Shown one piece after another: positions 36,646 to 44,513 of a stretch of 64,000 nucleotides of DNA. The stretch comes from Flavobacterium sp. GSB-24. Its GTDB lineage: Bacteria; Bacteroidota; Bacteroidia; Flavobacteriales; Flavobacteriaceae. The position numbers and the translations under genes were made by a program. Within the stretch, counting starts at the first letter, position 1; every line of letters starts with the position of its first letter. The notes beneath the pieces were generated by a model that saw nothing but the letters and a program-made list of their open reading frames with translations, was not told the origin of the DNA and did no database searches. The stretch is taken from positions 4,712,001-4,776,000 of the forward strand of contig NZ_AP027043.1 of the NCBI RefSeq assembly GCF_027924665.1. Direction: 5' to 3'.

Positions 36646-37212
36646 ATGAAACAACTATTTACTTTAACCATTTTTCTATTAACCCTTACCGCTTTTGCCC
36701 AAAAACCATGTGAATATAGTACCAACGTTACCGATTCTATTGGTTCTTATAAAATCACCAACGAATATTTAGTAAACGAGAAAAATTTTGGAGGAACTTC
36801 TAATTACATCTTTTTTTCGCTTGCTCAAACAGACGGACTACCGACTTTAAATGTGCAGTTAATTCAAAAAAGTAAAGAATTTATCAAAGCGAATTGTTTT
36901 GACAAAAATTCTAAAATATTTTTACAACTGCAAAACGGAAAAATTGTTTCGCTAATGCACATTAACCAAGAAAATTGCGGAACTCTTATCCGTGACGAAA
37001 AAGGTTTTGACAATCGTGTTAATACTGGTATTTTTCTTTTTATGAAAGATAATTACGAAGAGCTGAAAAAATCTCCTGTAACCTTAATGCGAGTTAAATA
37101 TTTAACCAACATTGAAGATTACATTGTAAAGTCTGAATTAACATCTGAAATGAATGGTAAAGTTTTCCATCCAAATACTTATTTTATGGACAACATTCGA
37201 TGTGTCGAATAA
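36646..37212 (+). CDS. secreted protein of unknown function
   Basis: Not recognised. It is a 188-residue protein with a clear signal peptide (MKQLFTLTIFLLTLTAFAQ), so periplasmic or outer-membrane. Three or four Cys residues (KPCEYS, ANCFDKN, ENCGTLI, IRCVE) could form disulfides. It follows the methyltransferase by 3 bases. Its stop codon is immediately next to the stop of the convergent M15 peptidase gene, with no bases between. Confidence 0.8.
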   Translation: MKQLFTLTIFLLTLTAFAQKPCEYSTNVTDSIGSYKITNEYLVNEKNFGGTSNYIFFSLAQTDGLPTLNVQLIQKSKEFIKANCFDKNSKIFLQLQNGKIVSLMHINQENCGTLIRDEKGFDNRVNTGIFLFMKDNYEELKKSPVTLMRVKYLTNIEDYIVKSELTSEMNGKVFHPNTYFMDNIRCVE

Positions 37213-37860
37213 TTAATCACATTTCCATTTTTGATTGGCAACTTTATCTTTTAAACCCGCTTTTAAATTATAATGCCACCATTCTGAATCAAAAGAATTA
37301 AAGCCGTTTTTAATCATAACTTTTTTCAGATAAGCTCTTTTTGAAAGGATTTCTTTTGAAAGCTGTTTGAAATTGTGGCTCGCTTGAATTCCGAAAAAGT
37401 CAAAAGAAGTTCCCATATCGACTTCTTGTCCATTTATATCTACCAAAGAAATATCTACGGCTCCTCCTCTATTATGGATGGAGCCTTTTTTTGGATCTGC
37501 AACGTATTCTGGATTCGACACAATCTCCCACATTTTCTTTTGGATATCCAAAGGTCTGTAACAATCAAATAATTTGATTCTATAGCCTTTTTTTAGAAAA
37601 TCAGTATTGGCCGCAATTAAAGCTTTGACCGTTTTTAAACGCAGCATACATTCGGCACAATCATATACTTTTGCTTTTAGAAAATTATCTTCGGTTGCGT
37701 ATTTCATGTCGTAGATAAAATCATTACTGTAATCTCTTAGATTGACAAATGTTGTATCTGAAATTTGTGATTCAGAAATATCTGTGTAGGCTTCGTTTTG
37801 TGCTTGTAAAGATGCGGTACCAAAAAGGAAAACGCATAAAAGTTTTGAAAAACAATTCAT
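37213..37860 (-). CDS. M15D D-alanyl-D-alanine dipeptidase (DdpX/VanX-like)
   Basis: Exported zinc dipeptidase of 215 residues that splits D-Ala-D-Ala, most likely to recycle peptidoglycan peptides. A signal peptide ends near SLQAQ. Metal and catalytic residues fit the family: FDCYRPLDIQKKMW with the Arg, SIHNRGGAVDISLVD with the zinc His and Asp, and SEWWHYNL with the Glu and last zinc His. The signal peptide, and the absence of vanH and vanA, argue against a resistance role. It abuts the preceding forward gene tail to tail. Confidence 0.88.
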   Translation of the reverse strand: MNCFSKLLCVFLFGTASLQAQNEAYTDISESQISDTTFVNLRDYSNDFIYDMKYATEDNFLKAKVYDCAECMLRLKTVKALIAANTDFLKKGYRIKLFDCYRPLDIQKKMWEIVSNPEYVADPKKGSIHNRGGAVDISLVDINGQEVDMGTSFDFFGIQASHNFKQLSKEILSKRAYLKKVMIKNGFNSFDSEWWHYNLKAGLKDKVANQKWKCD

Positions 37861-38064
37861 TGCTTTATAATTTTAAAAAATTGAAGTTAATCAAAAAAAC
37901 TTAAAACTGCTTTCTTTATAATTTGATCTTTACACTAAAATAATATGTTTTATAATTTACATGGATTTAAATCTCTTTCAAAACAGACTTTATTTTAATA
38001 TCTTTATGAATATTAGATTATTATGACTTTATAATTTAAATTATTAATTCTAAAATCAATTATT

Positions 38065-38586
38065 ATGAATTGCAAAGCCAAATACTTTTCTCTAGTTATA
38101 TTAAGTAGTTTTATATTGATTTCATGTAAAAAAGAAACGGTTAAAAGTCTTCCTACAACAGATTCAACCTCTATAATAACACATGCCTTACAATCAGATT
38201 CGGCCGTAATTAATCCGTCAGATACCTTAAATGATTTGGTTGATAAAAGCGTTATTGGAACTCAGTTTTTAACTAAAAGCAGTCTGGCTCCAAGGCTGAA
38301 AAAATTATTAGGAGCTGATTATGATCAAATGGTAAAATATTGGAATACAGAAACGCCTTTTGAAAAACAGGAAAATATCCTGCATGCCTGGGGATGTAAA
38401 CAACACGACTGCAGTACGTATTCGTATGATCTTTTTATCGACGTAAAAAATAACAAGATAAATGTTTACAAGTTTGAAAAATCTAAGCTAACTATTTTTA
38501 AAGAAGATGATTTTGAAATCGAAATTAAGGATAACTTCTTGAAAGATTTGAACGTTAAAAAAGAAAATGTAGAAGTTGAGGGGTAA
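38065..38586 (+). CDS. lipoprotein of unknown function
   Basis: A 173-residue lipoprotein: the signal runs to LISCKK, where the lipobox Cys lies. A Ser/Thr/Asp-rich linker is followed by a compact domain with HAWGCKQHDCSTYSYDLFID, which has two Cys and two His close together, and a Lys/Glu-rich end. The Cys/His cluster could be a disulfide or a metal site. A similar arrangement occurs in small inhibitor-like proteins, but no family is claimed. It ends just before the heptanucleotide array at 38590. Confidence 0.75.
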   Translation: MNCKAKYFSLVILSSFILISCKKETVKSLPTTDSTSIITHALQSDSAVINPSDTLNDLVDKSVIGTQFLTKSSLAPRLKKLLGADYDQMVKYWNTETPFEKQENILHAWGCKQHDCSTYSYDLFIDVKNNKINVYKFEKSKLTIFKEDDFEIEIKDNFLKDLNVKKENVEVEG

Positions 38587-38589
38587 TTG

Positions 38590-38696
38590 TTAATGGTAAT
38601 GGTTAATGGTTGATGGTTAATGGTTGATGGTAAATTGTTAATTGTTAATTGTTAATTGTTAATTGTTAATTGTTAATTGTTAATTGTTAATTGTTA
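38590..38696. repeat. heptanucleotide tandem array (ATTGTTA)9 with diverged TTAATGG/TTGATGG units
   Basis: Nine exact copies of ATTGTTA occupy 38634-38696. Upstream from 38590 the same period continues with TTAATGG, TTGATGG, TTAATGG, TTGATGG and one unit short by a base. It lies between the 3' ends of two convergent genes. A 7-base period cannot be coding. Confidence 0.9.
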
Positions 38697-38717
38697 ATGG
38701 TTGGTGTTTAATGCCTA

Positions 38718-38815
38718 TTTTAACTTTTAACTTTTAACTTTTAACTTTTAACTTTTAACTTTTAACTTTTAACTTTTAACTTTTAACTTTTAACTTTTAA
38801 CTTTTAATTTTTAAT
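38718..38815. repeat. heptanucleotide tandem array (TTTTAAC)12 plus two TTTTAAT
   Basis: Twelve exact TTTTAAC units run from 38718 to 38801, followed by two TTTTAAT units whose last base is the first base of the desaturase stop codon (reverse strand, 38815-38817). It is separated from the first array by about 21 bases. Confidence 0.92.
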
Positions 38816-39918
38816 CAAATTTCCCCCGTCATTAAAATATTTTCTTTTACTCCTTTATTTTTGAGCATTCTGAAATGGGAACGCACGGCGTGATAAAAAG
38901 GATACGAAGTATAAGGCAGGTTGTATTCTTCTGCGTAACGTCTTATTATTGGGGTAATGTATGGATAATAAGTATGCCCAACACCTGGAAAAAGATGATG
39001 GGCCACGTGATGTGTAAATCCGCCGTATAAAAAATTTGCTAGTTTACTATTGGTGCTAAAATCTTTGGTAACTATCATTTGATGTACTGCCCAAGTATCA
39101 GAAAGATTGCCTTCTTCATCTGTATTCGGAAAATGAGCATCTTCATCGACATGAGTCGAAACCAAGGCTACTACCCCAAGCGCACTGCCGCACATGTGCA
39201 TAGACAGCCAGGCAAACAGAACCATATACCAAGGCTGTTTTAAAAGTATCATTGGCAGGAAAAGCAAATAAGCAATATTAATAATCTTGGCCGCAAATAA
39301 GCGATAGATTTCTGGTTTCGGAATCTTTTCGACTACTTTTTTTACGTAATTATCTTTGGTACCAAAAAAGTCTTTAAAATCTCGTATATAAATCCAGTTG
39401 AGACTATAAAATGGATATATAAACCACATATAAATATGCTGATATTTATGATAATTAAGTAATGGACTGTTGGGAAATATTCTAATTATATCGCTTTGTT
39501 TGATATCTACATCCCAATCTGGAACATTTGGATATGCATGATGCAGGCTGATATGACGGCGCATCCAGAGCCAGTGATTACTGCCGAAGAGTTCTAAAAC
39601 ATATAAAAACCATTCATTATGTTTCGGTTTTCTAAACAATGCTCCATGCGCTGCATCATGAAAAGCATTTATAAATAAAACAATCATAGTAATTCCAGAC
39701 AAAATATAAAATAGAAAAAGCAAATAGGTCTGGTTACCAAAAAGTAAAATACAGCTGTAAAATAGAAAGAAAACAACTAGAAGTCCTAGAGATTTTACAA
39801 CATTTAATACGTATAAAGATGAATTCTTTAAGACGGTTTCATTCACTTCTAAACGCATCTTTTTAAAAAAATCATCAGTTCCGGGTTTGACATAAACCGG
39901 TCGTTTTAATTTTTCCAT
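38815..39918 (-). CDS. membrane fatty acid desaturase (acyl-lipid/acyl-CoA type)
   Basis: Di-iron membrane desaturase of 367 residues that introduces a double bond into acyl chains, probably to adjust membrane fluidity. The three histidine boxes are complete: HDAAHG near residue 88, HISLHH near 120 and HHVAHHLFPG near 304. Four hydrophobic helices lie between them in the usual spacing. There is no cytochrome b5 domain, so electrons must come from a separate ferredoxin or cytochrome. Regioselectivity cannot be read from the sequence. Its stop codon touches the TTTTAA(C/T) repeat array. Confidence 0.92.
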   Translation of the reverse strand: MEKLKRPVYVKPGTDDFFKKMRLEVNETVLKNSSLYVLNVVKSLGLLVVFFLFYSCILLFGNQTYLLFLFYILSGITMIVLFINAFHDAAHGALFRKPKHNEWFLYVLELFGSNHWLWMRRHISLHHAYPNVPDWDVDIKQSDIIRIFPNSPLLNYHKYQHIYMWFIYPFYSLNWIYIRDFKDFFGTKDNYVKKVVEKIPKPEIYRLFAAKIINIAYLLFLPMILLKQPWYMVLFAWLSMHMCGSALGVVALVSTHVDEDAHFPNTDEEGNLSDTWAVHQMIVTKDFSTNSKLANFLYGGFTHHVAHHLFPGVGHTYYPYITPIIRRYAEEYNLPYTSYPFYHAVRSHFRMLKNKGVKENILMTGEI

Positions 39919-39944
39919 GTGTATTCTGGCTAGAAATTGTCTAT

Positions 39945-39952
39945 CAAATTTA
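39945..39952 (-). promoter_or_regulatory. putative -7 promoter element for the desaturase (TAAATTTG)
   Basis: The reverse-strand reading TAAATTTG matches TAnnTTTG and ends 27 bases before the ATG at 39918. Confidence 0.55.
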
Positions 39953-40013
39953 ATAAAAAAAAACTTAATCTACTATAACACATTTATTTAACTATAAACT
40001 TTGTAAAATAAAA

Positions 40014-40036
40014 AAACCACTCTATTGGAGTGGTTT
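40014..40036 (-). terminator. terminator downstream of the XRE gene
   Basis: AAACCACTC pairs with GAGTGGTTT (9 bp, 5-base loop). On the reverse strand a run of T follows. It lies 59 bases after the XRE stop. Confidence 0.8.
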
Positions 40037-40094
40037 CAATAATTCTTTTTCAGGTTTATTTTGTTAGATATTTTCGGAAAATTATTTTTTAAAA

Positions 40095-40424
40095 CTATTC
40101 CTCAAACTTTTTTTCTGCCAGGCGCAATCTAATGGTATGGATACGATCTTCTATTTCTTCTAAATCATTAAGAATATCATGTTTTTCGTAAACCGCCCTG
40201 TCTTCATTAACCATATTTTGCTCTTTTTCTGGAGCAAAAAGATCATTCAAATCTACATCTGGGAAGTTTTTACTTAAACTAATAAGGAATTCAGATCCAA
40301 TATTAGCAGTACCATGTAAATATCTTCCAATCATTACTGGGCTAAATCCTAAAATTTCGCCAACCTCTTTTTGCTTTAATCCTTTAGCTTTAAAGAATTT
40401 GCTTAATTTTTCGTTATACATCAT
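40095..40424 (-). CDS. XRE-family helix-turn-helix regulator with C-terminal coiled coil
   Basis: A 109-residue DNA-binding protein. The HTH lies at about residues 4-60: KLSKFFKAKGLKQKEVGEIL, with the recognition helix around SPVMIGRYLHG. The C-terminal 45 residues are charged and heptad-like (DILNDLEEIEDRIHTIRLRL), suggesting dimerisation by coiled coil. There is no ligand or peptidase domain. It diverges from two small ORFs at 40547 and 40853, which it may control across the 122-base AT-rich gap. The start may be either of two adjacent Met codons. Confidence 0.85.
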   Translation of the reverse strand: MMYNEKLSKFFKAKGLKQKEVGEILGFSPVMIGRYLHGTANIGSEFLISLSKNFPDVDLNDLFAPEKEQNMVNEDRAVYEKHDILNDLEEIEDRIHTIRLRLAEKKFEE

Positions 40425-40546
40425 TATTTAAATTCAATATAAAATGTACTCAAAATACTTTTTTTAACATAAAAACTTATTTAAAATATAATATTTTTCT
40501 TACATTTACATAAATTATAAAAGATTAAGTTATTAATAGCAAATAT

Positions 40547-40816
40547 ATGTCAAAATTAATCAAAAACAGCAATTTTAAAGAAGATAATTCTCACAACCTA
40601 AAAGCTTACGAATTTATTGACAAGCATTTACCAGTTACCTATGTCGACTTAACTATCGCTTGCCTGCTTAAAAAAGGAAAAACTCCTCCAAGTAAAGCTT
40701 TGATTAGAAATGTAAGAAATAAAGCAATATTAAGAAATGACATTTTGCTTGCATTGGTAGAAGTAGCTGCAGAAAATAAAGAGGCAATTGAAAAAATTAA
40801 ACTTATAACTTCTTAA
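40547..40816 (+). CDS. small hypothetical protein divergent from XRE gene
   Basis: Not recognised. It is an 89-residue soluble protein, basic in the middle (KKGKTPPSKALIRNVRNK) and predicted helical at the C-terminus (DILLALVEVAAENKEAIEKI). It has no Cys, signal peptide or membrane segment. The pairing with a divergent XRE regulator and another tiny ORF is a common arrangement in mobile or accessory modules, but no partner toxin or recombinase is visible. Confidence 0.65.
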   Translation: MSKLIKNSNFKEDNSHNLKAYEFIDKHLPVTYVDLTIACLLKKGKTPPSKALIRNVRNKAILRNDILLALVEVAAENKEAIEKIKLITS

Positions 40817-40852
40817 AAAGATTTCTAACCGAATCTTATTAAAAATAACATT

Positions 40853-41056
40853 ATGATCAACCAGGATATACACAACACAAAAGAAGAATACCAAATCGAT
40901 TTTACTAATGATCTGCTCAGAAATAAATCTCTTACCCTAGACGATTTAGCAAACCTAAACTTATACGGAATGACTCCTGAACAATATATAGAAGGCGCAG
41001 AAATACATTTCAGATGTTTTAATCAGCTTAAAAAAATAGAAGCTGAATTAAATTAA
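40853..41056 (+). CDS. small hypothetical acidic protein
   Basis: Not recognised. It is a 67-residue protein, mostly helical and acidic: TKEEYQIDFTNDLLRNKSLT, then LDDLANLNLYGMTPEQYIEG and FNQLKKIEAELN. It lies 36 bases after 40547-40816 on the same strand and is probably co-transcribed. The order of a basic protein followed by an acidic one allows the guess that they bind each other, which is inference only. Confidence 0.6.
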   Translation: MINQDIHNTKEEYQIDFTNDLLRNKSLTLDDLANLNLYGMTPEQYIEGAEIHFRCFNQLKKIEAELN

Positions 41057-41129
41057 AACTATATTTTTTTATTTTGTCTCGAAATTGGATTTTTTTGGAA
41101 TGCTGCTAAAAAATGATGTTTTTTTTGAT

Positions 41130-41951
41130 TTAGAAAATTCCCATATTTTCTGGTTTGATTGTAAAGCCTAAACGGAGCATGCTTTTATGTTCCTGATAAT
41201 CTATTAAACTTTCTGTATATCCCACAAACCATTGCAATGTAATGTAATAATTCTCGTCTTTATAGGGTTTCCAGTTCAGCTGCGTCTGCAGAGAACCATA
41301 ATTGATGAGTCCGCTTCCTTTTCTAAAAAGAACGTCGGCGCTCCATCTTCCTGGCTGAATCTGATAAGTTGCGCTTGCCTCACCGTAACCGACATATTTG
41401 GTTAATCCAGGATTATCTTCTTTATCAACTAGCGGAATCCAGCCTCTAATTCCAACTGTCCATCTTGGAGAGACTTGTGATTTTAATGAAAAGGCAAGCA
41501 TATTCCAAGTTCTTGAATAGATCGAATCTCTTCCGTTTGATTCGTGTTCCAACGAAATTGTTCCATACGTTAATCTTCCGCCTTTTAAATAAAACGGACG
41601 AACGATAGCAACTCCAGGGTTAAAATTAATTTCTGAAAAGGGTTTTGAACTTGCGTAAATATCCCAAAATGCTTTTTGAGTGTACATTAGATAAGGGAAA
41701 AATCCACCCCATAAAGGTTTTGAGTTTAGTCGAAGTTTAAAACTAACTTGATATTTTACATCTGCAGAATTTCGTGTAATGGGTTCGCTCAACGGTATAC
41801 CGGTTAAAAAATAATTATCCTTATGAACAGAAAAACTATGTTCTTTTAACAATGAATCTGCGGCGCGGAAATTTTTTTTCTCTTCTACAATTTGTGAGTT
41901 GGATGTGATTGTAAACAATATGAAACAAGTCAATAGGTATTTAAAGTACAT
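41130..41951 (-). CDS. pldA: outer-membrane phospholipase A
   Basis: Outer-membrane barrel enzyme (273 residues) that hydrolyses phospholipids that reach the outer leaflet. It has a signal peptide of about 20 residues. Family motifs are PYLMYTQKAFWDIYASSKPF and LEHESNGRDSIYSRTWN, which hold the catalytic His and Ser (HES, near residue 133) and the Asn of the triad. Strand patterning through the C-terminus fits the 12-stranded barrel of OMPLA, and the protein ends in a hydrophobic-aromatic strand. It serves to keep outer-leaflet asymmetry, in the same envelope theme as MlaD and LptD elsewhere in the window. Confidence 0.9.
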   Translation of the reverse strand: MYFKYLLTCFILFTITSNSQIVEEKKNFRAADSLLKEHSFSVHKDNYFLTGIPLSEPITRNSADVKYQVSFKLRLNSKPLWGGFFPYLMYTQKAFWDIYASSKPFSEINFNPGVAIVRPFYLKGGRLTYGTISLEHESNGRDSIYSRTWNMLAFSLKSQVSPRWTVGIRGWIPLVDKEDNPGLTKYVGYGEASATYQIQPGRWSADVLFRKGSGLINYGSLQTQLNWKPYKDENYYITLQWFVGYTESLIDYQEHKSMLRLGFTIKPENMGIF

Positions 41952-42033
41952 TTTTATGATTTAAAGTTGGAGCTTTATTGTAAGCTTTTACACTAATGTA
42001 CGTTATTTTTACTGAATTTAAAAATTGCTTATT

Positions 42034-43212
42034 TCAACATTTTTTATTAGTATTTCTGCTTTTCCAATACAAAAGATACAAGAGTCCCGTTAGTATTATT
42101 AGGATGTCTATTTTGAAAATCTGCGGTATTCGCATTATATGATCACTATAGTAGCTTCCTCCTAACAATGCACCAAACCCAATTCCTATTTCCATAGAAA
42201 TATACATTGTGGCTACTGCTTTGCCGCGGTGTTCTGGATTGCTTAAATCGATTGTCCATGCACTTATTGCTGGAGATAAAATTCCAGTTCCCATTCCGTA
42301 AAGGGCTGCGCCTGCTAATAGCATCTTTATATGAGTGCCTTCGCTTATTACAAATAATGCAATTGCAGTTACCACTAGTCCTGCTAATATGACATTCGTT
42401 CTTCCGTGTCGGTCAGAAACTTTTCCAGCTCCAAATCTTATCAAAACAGATGCTATTGTAAAGGCTGTAAAAAATATTCCTTTATTCTGTGCTCCCAAAT
42501 GTTCGCTCCAATCTGGAATCAATGTCAAAATCAAACCATAGGCTGTATAAGAAAAGAAAGTGATGATTCCTGCAGGAAGTGCCCCAACATCTATAATATC
42601 TTTTCGACCGATATAAAACATAGATCTGTGAAGTTTTTCTTTTGTTGTTAAAGTTTCTTTCATGTTCATTACAATGACAATAGAAAGAAAGGCAAGAAAT
42701 GACGAACCATAAAACATAACATCAATGCCATAAGCATTTACGACCCAGCCGCCTAATGCAGGTCCTAAAGCACCGCCAATACTAAAACATAAACCATGCA
42801 AACCTAATGCTTCGCCCCAGCGCTCCTGCGGAATAATATCTGCTACATAAGCAGAAGTCGCAGTAGGCTTAAATCCGGTTGAAAAACCATGAACTAAACG
42901 CAAAAGTAAAAATCCAGAAACTGAACTTAAGATGGGATATAAAAATCCGCAGATCAAGCAAACGACAGATCCTACAGCCATTACAGGAACGCGTCCCCAT
43001 TTATCGGTTAGTTTTCCGCTAAAAGGCCTCGAAATTGCTGCTGTTAAAGTAAATAATGAAATAATTAATCCTTTATATTCTGCTCCTCCTAGACTGCTTA
43101 AATAACTTGGAAGTTCTGGAATTATCATATTAAAACTTGACGAGAACAAAAGCGAGCTCATGCAAAGCAGAATGAATTGAAGCGTATAAATAGATTTTTT
43201 ATTTTGTGACAT
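42034..43212 (-). CDS. MFS transporter, drug/metabolite efflux type
   Basis: Inner-membrane 12-helix major facilitator of 392 residues. The loop 2-3 motif is GKLTDKWGRVPVM and its second-half counterpart is GKVSDRHGRTNVI, both MFS-A motifs. GFSTGFKPTATSAYVADI and GGALGPALGGWVV in helices 4-5 are the features of proton-driven drug/H+ antiporters. The substrate is unknown and nothing adjacent suggests one. A TAnnTTTG promoter lies 57-64 bases upstream. Confidence 0.87.
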   Translation of the reverse strand: MSQNKKSIYTLQFILLCMSSLLFSSSFNMIIPELPSYLSSLGGAEYKGLIISLFTLTAAISRPFSGKLTDKWGRVPVMAVGSVVCLICGFLYPILSSVSGFLLLRLVHGFSTGFKPTATSAYVADIIPQERWGEALGLHGLCFSIGGALGPALGGWVVNAYGIDVMFYGSSFLAFLSIVIVMNMKETLTTKEKLHRSMFYIGRKDIIDVGALPAGIITFFSYTAYGLILTLIPDWSEHLGAQNKGIFFTAFTIASVLIRFGAGKVSDRHGRTNVILAGLVVTAIALFVISEGTHIKMLLAGAALYGMGTGILSPAISAWTIDLSNPEHRGKAVATMYISMEIGIGFGALLGGSYYSDHIMRIPQIFKIDILIILTGLLYLLYWKSRNTNKKC

Positions 43213-43268
43213 TATCAGGCTGTTAGAATAATTGCTGCGAAGCGAAGAATGGAATAAATCGCAGGCTG

Positions 43269-43276
43269 CAAATATA
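43269..43276 (-). promoter_or_regulatory. putative -7 promoter element for the MFS gene (TATATTTG)
   Basis: The reverse-strand reading TATATTTG matches TAnnTTTG, between the tRNA terminator and the MFS start. Confidence 0.55.
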
Positions 43277-43352
43277 CTTTTCTATTCTGAAAAAGCTTTT
43301 AATAAATCTTCTAAAAATTGCTTTCAATTTCAGTCAATTTAAAAAAAAGAAA

Positions 43353-43372
43353 AGCCACTCAAAGGAGTGGCT
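43353..43372 (-). terminator. terminator downstream of the tRNA-like gene
   Basis: AGCCACTC pairs with GAGTGGCT (8 bp, 4-base loop). On the reverse strand it is followed by TTTC and eight T. It begins 5 bases after the 3' end of the tRNA-like gene. Confidence 0.88.
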
Positions 43373-43377
43373 ATTTG

Positions 43378-43453
43378 CGAACGCAGAAGGATTCGAACCC
43401 CCGACCGTTCCCGACTGAAGTTGGGAGACTCTAACCAGCTGAGCTATGCATTC
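43378..43453 (-). tRNA. tRNA-like gene, isotype undetermined (irregular anticodon arm)
   Basis: The acceptor stem GAATGCA pairs with TGCGTTC (one G-U), U8/A9 are present, the D arm is GCTC-AGCTGGTTA-GAGT, and the T arm has loop TTCGAAT with stem GGGGG/CCTTC. The discriminator is G and CCA is not encoded. The anticodon arm does not fold normally: TCCC and GGGA enclose ten bases, AACTTCAGTC, one more than a standard closed 7-base loop allows. If A-T closes the loop with a bulged C, the loop is ACTTCAG with C instead of U at 33 and TTC (Glu) at 34-36. The gene is 76 bases long, two over a normal type I tRNA. It may be a decayed or unusual tRNA. Confidence 0.7.
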
Positions 43454-43473
43454 GTAATAAATTTTCGAGTTAC

Positions 43474-43926
43474 TTACATCATAAAATATAAAGCTCTCTG
43501 CAGTACTTCGAGCTGCTTTTTGGGCATTTTTGATTTTACAAATTTGTTCTGAGATAATTTTGGAAGCAGCGATGAAGACTTTTTAAAGCATACTTTTAAA
43601 TCTTCAAAAATTTCTGTTTTTGACTTTGAGGCATCTATTAAAATTAAATCTTTAATCTCTTCTATTCTAGATAAGCTGTTATAGAGATGTTTACTAAATA
43701 AGCAAACCATAGAATTTGTATTTATTCCGTCTAATTCGAAAAAATCTACTAATTCAGAATATTCATAAACTACAAAGACAGAATGATCAAAACCTCCCGA
43801 TTTATTTTCATTTTTCAACAAGAAGGAATCTTCAGAAAAGTCAAATTCACTCTTGAACTTTCTTTTGAACATTTTTAAAAAAATACCTTTATTATCGCGA
43901 ACTAAAACTTTTTCTTTTTTAATCAT
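43474..43926 (-). CDS. hypothetical protein, possibly receiver-like fold
   Basis: Not recognised with certainty. It is a 150-residue soluble basic protein. The middle alternates strands and helices (HSVFVVYEYSELVDFFEL, MVCLFSKHLYNSL, IKDLILIDASKSKTEIFEDL), which loosely recalls a response-regulator receiver that lacks the phosphorylatable Asp. The C-terminus is basic (KFVKSKMPKKQLEVLQRAL). It sits 20 bases upstream of the tRNA-like gene on the same strand and downstream of the exopolysaccharide locus. No operon partner is evident. Confidence 0.7.
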   Translation of the reverse strand: MIKKEKVLVRDNKGIFLKMFKRKFKSEFDFSEDSFLLKNENKSGGFDHSVFVVYEYSELVDFFELDGINTNSMVCLFSKHLYNSLSRIEEIKDLILIDASKSKTEIFEDLKVCFKKSSSLLPKLSQNKFVKSKMPKKQLEVLQRALYFMM

Positions 43927-44513
43927 CTCTCAAGATTTAGCATTTTTATCCTTATTTATAATAGATTATACTTCAACAACATAAAACACGAAAATCCCTT
44001 ATATTCTCATATCGGGACTTTAATTAAAATCATATATAGTTTTTACAAAATAAGTACTGTTCATTTTTAGCTGACTTGTAAAATGAAGAATACATACGAG
44101 CAAAAACATGTATGCAAATGGCTCAATCGCAATGCTATTAAGCCTCAAATAGGATTTGGGAGCTTTGTAAAGTTGTATAAAGAAGGTTAGATGTATTGGG
44201 TATTTCCATTAAAGAAAACAGAATATATAACATCTTGGAGATAAGGGAGATTTAAAAGTTTTTATATGCATTAAGAACACGAATCATATAAGGAAAAATA
44301 TTCCTCAATAGTCGGACTATAAAAGGAACTTAAAATAAGCAACAGGCGTAGAGGTAATTTCAAAAGGGATGAGCTCGACATTTTATCGAGCTCATTATTA
44401 ACTTCATCATAAAATTATTTAAGTTTTTGACATCGTTTATTTACACTTGATAATAAGTATCTAGATTTAAATAATTAACAAGCATTCGTAAAAATTAAAT
44501 CAGAAAAATAATT
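43927..44513. other. 587-base gene-poor stretch with one micro-ORF and a hairpin
   Basis: No gene of normal size is present. A 35-codon forward ORF at 44083-44190 (MKNTYEQKHVCKWLNRNAIK and 15 more residues) is the only frame with coding-like composition; no family is recognised and it may be a remnant of a lost gene. A perfect 10-bp hairpin lies at 44369-44395. The stretch borders the exopolysaccharide locus and the tRNA-like gene, so it could be a scar of past insertion or loss. Confidence 0.45.
44369..44395. repeat. perfect 10-bp inverted repeat
   Basis: ATGAGCTCGA and TCGAGCTCAT are exact reverse complements with a 7-base loop CATTTTA. Neither side is followed by a T run, so it is not a standard terminator. 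It may be the 3' stem of a short RNA or a protein-binding palindrome. Confidence 0.6.

Noticed and set aside
37213..37860. Vancomycin resistance (VanX)
   Set aside because: The protein has a signal peptide, and no vanH, vanA or two-component partner is nearby; a peptidoglycan recycling role is more likely.
38590..38815. CRISPR array
   Set aside because: Units are 7 bases in direct tandem with no spacers, and no cas genes are present in the window.
42034..43212. Specific antibiotic-resistance efflux pump
   Set aside because: Only generic MFS drug-antiporter motifs are visible; no substrate can be supported.
43378..43453. Forward-strand reading of the tRNA region, with CTGAAGT suggesting a Phe GAA anticodon
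   Set aside because: The D arm (AGCTCAGCTGG) and T arm (GGTTCGAATCC) are only correct on the reverse strand; on the forward strand the T arm reads GGATTCGAACC and the arms are in the wrong order.
44369..44395. Intrinsic terminator for the exopolysaccharide operon
   Set aside because: The 10-bp stem lacks a T run on either strand, and the operon ends about 120 bases or more further up.
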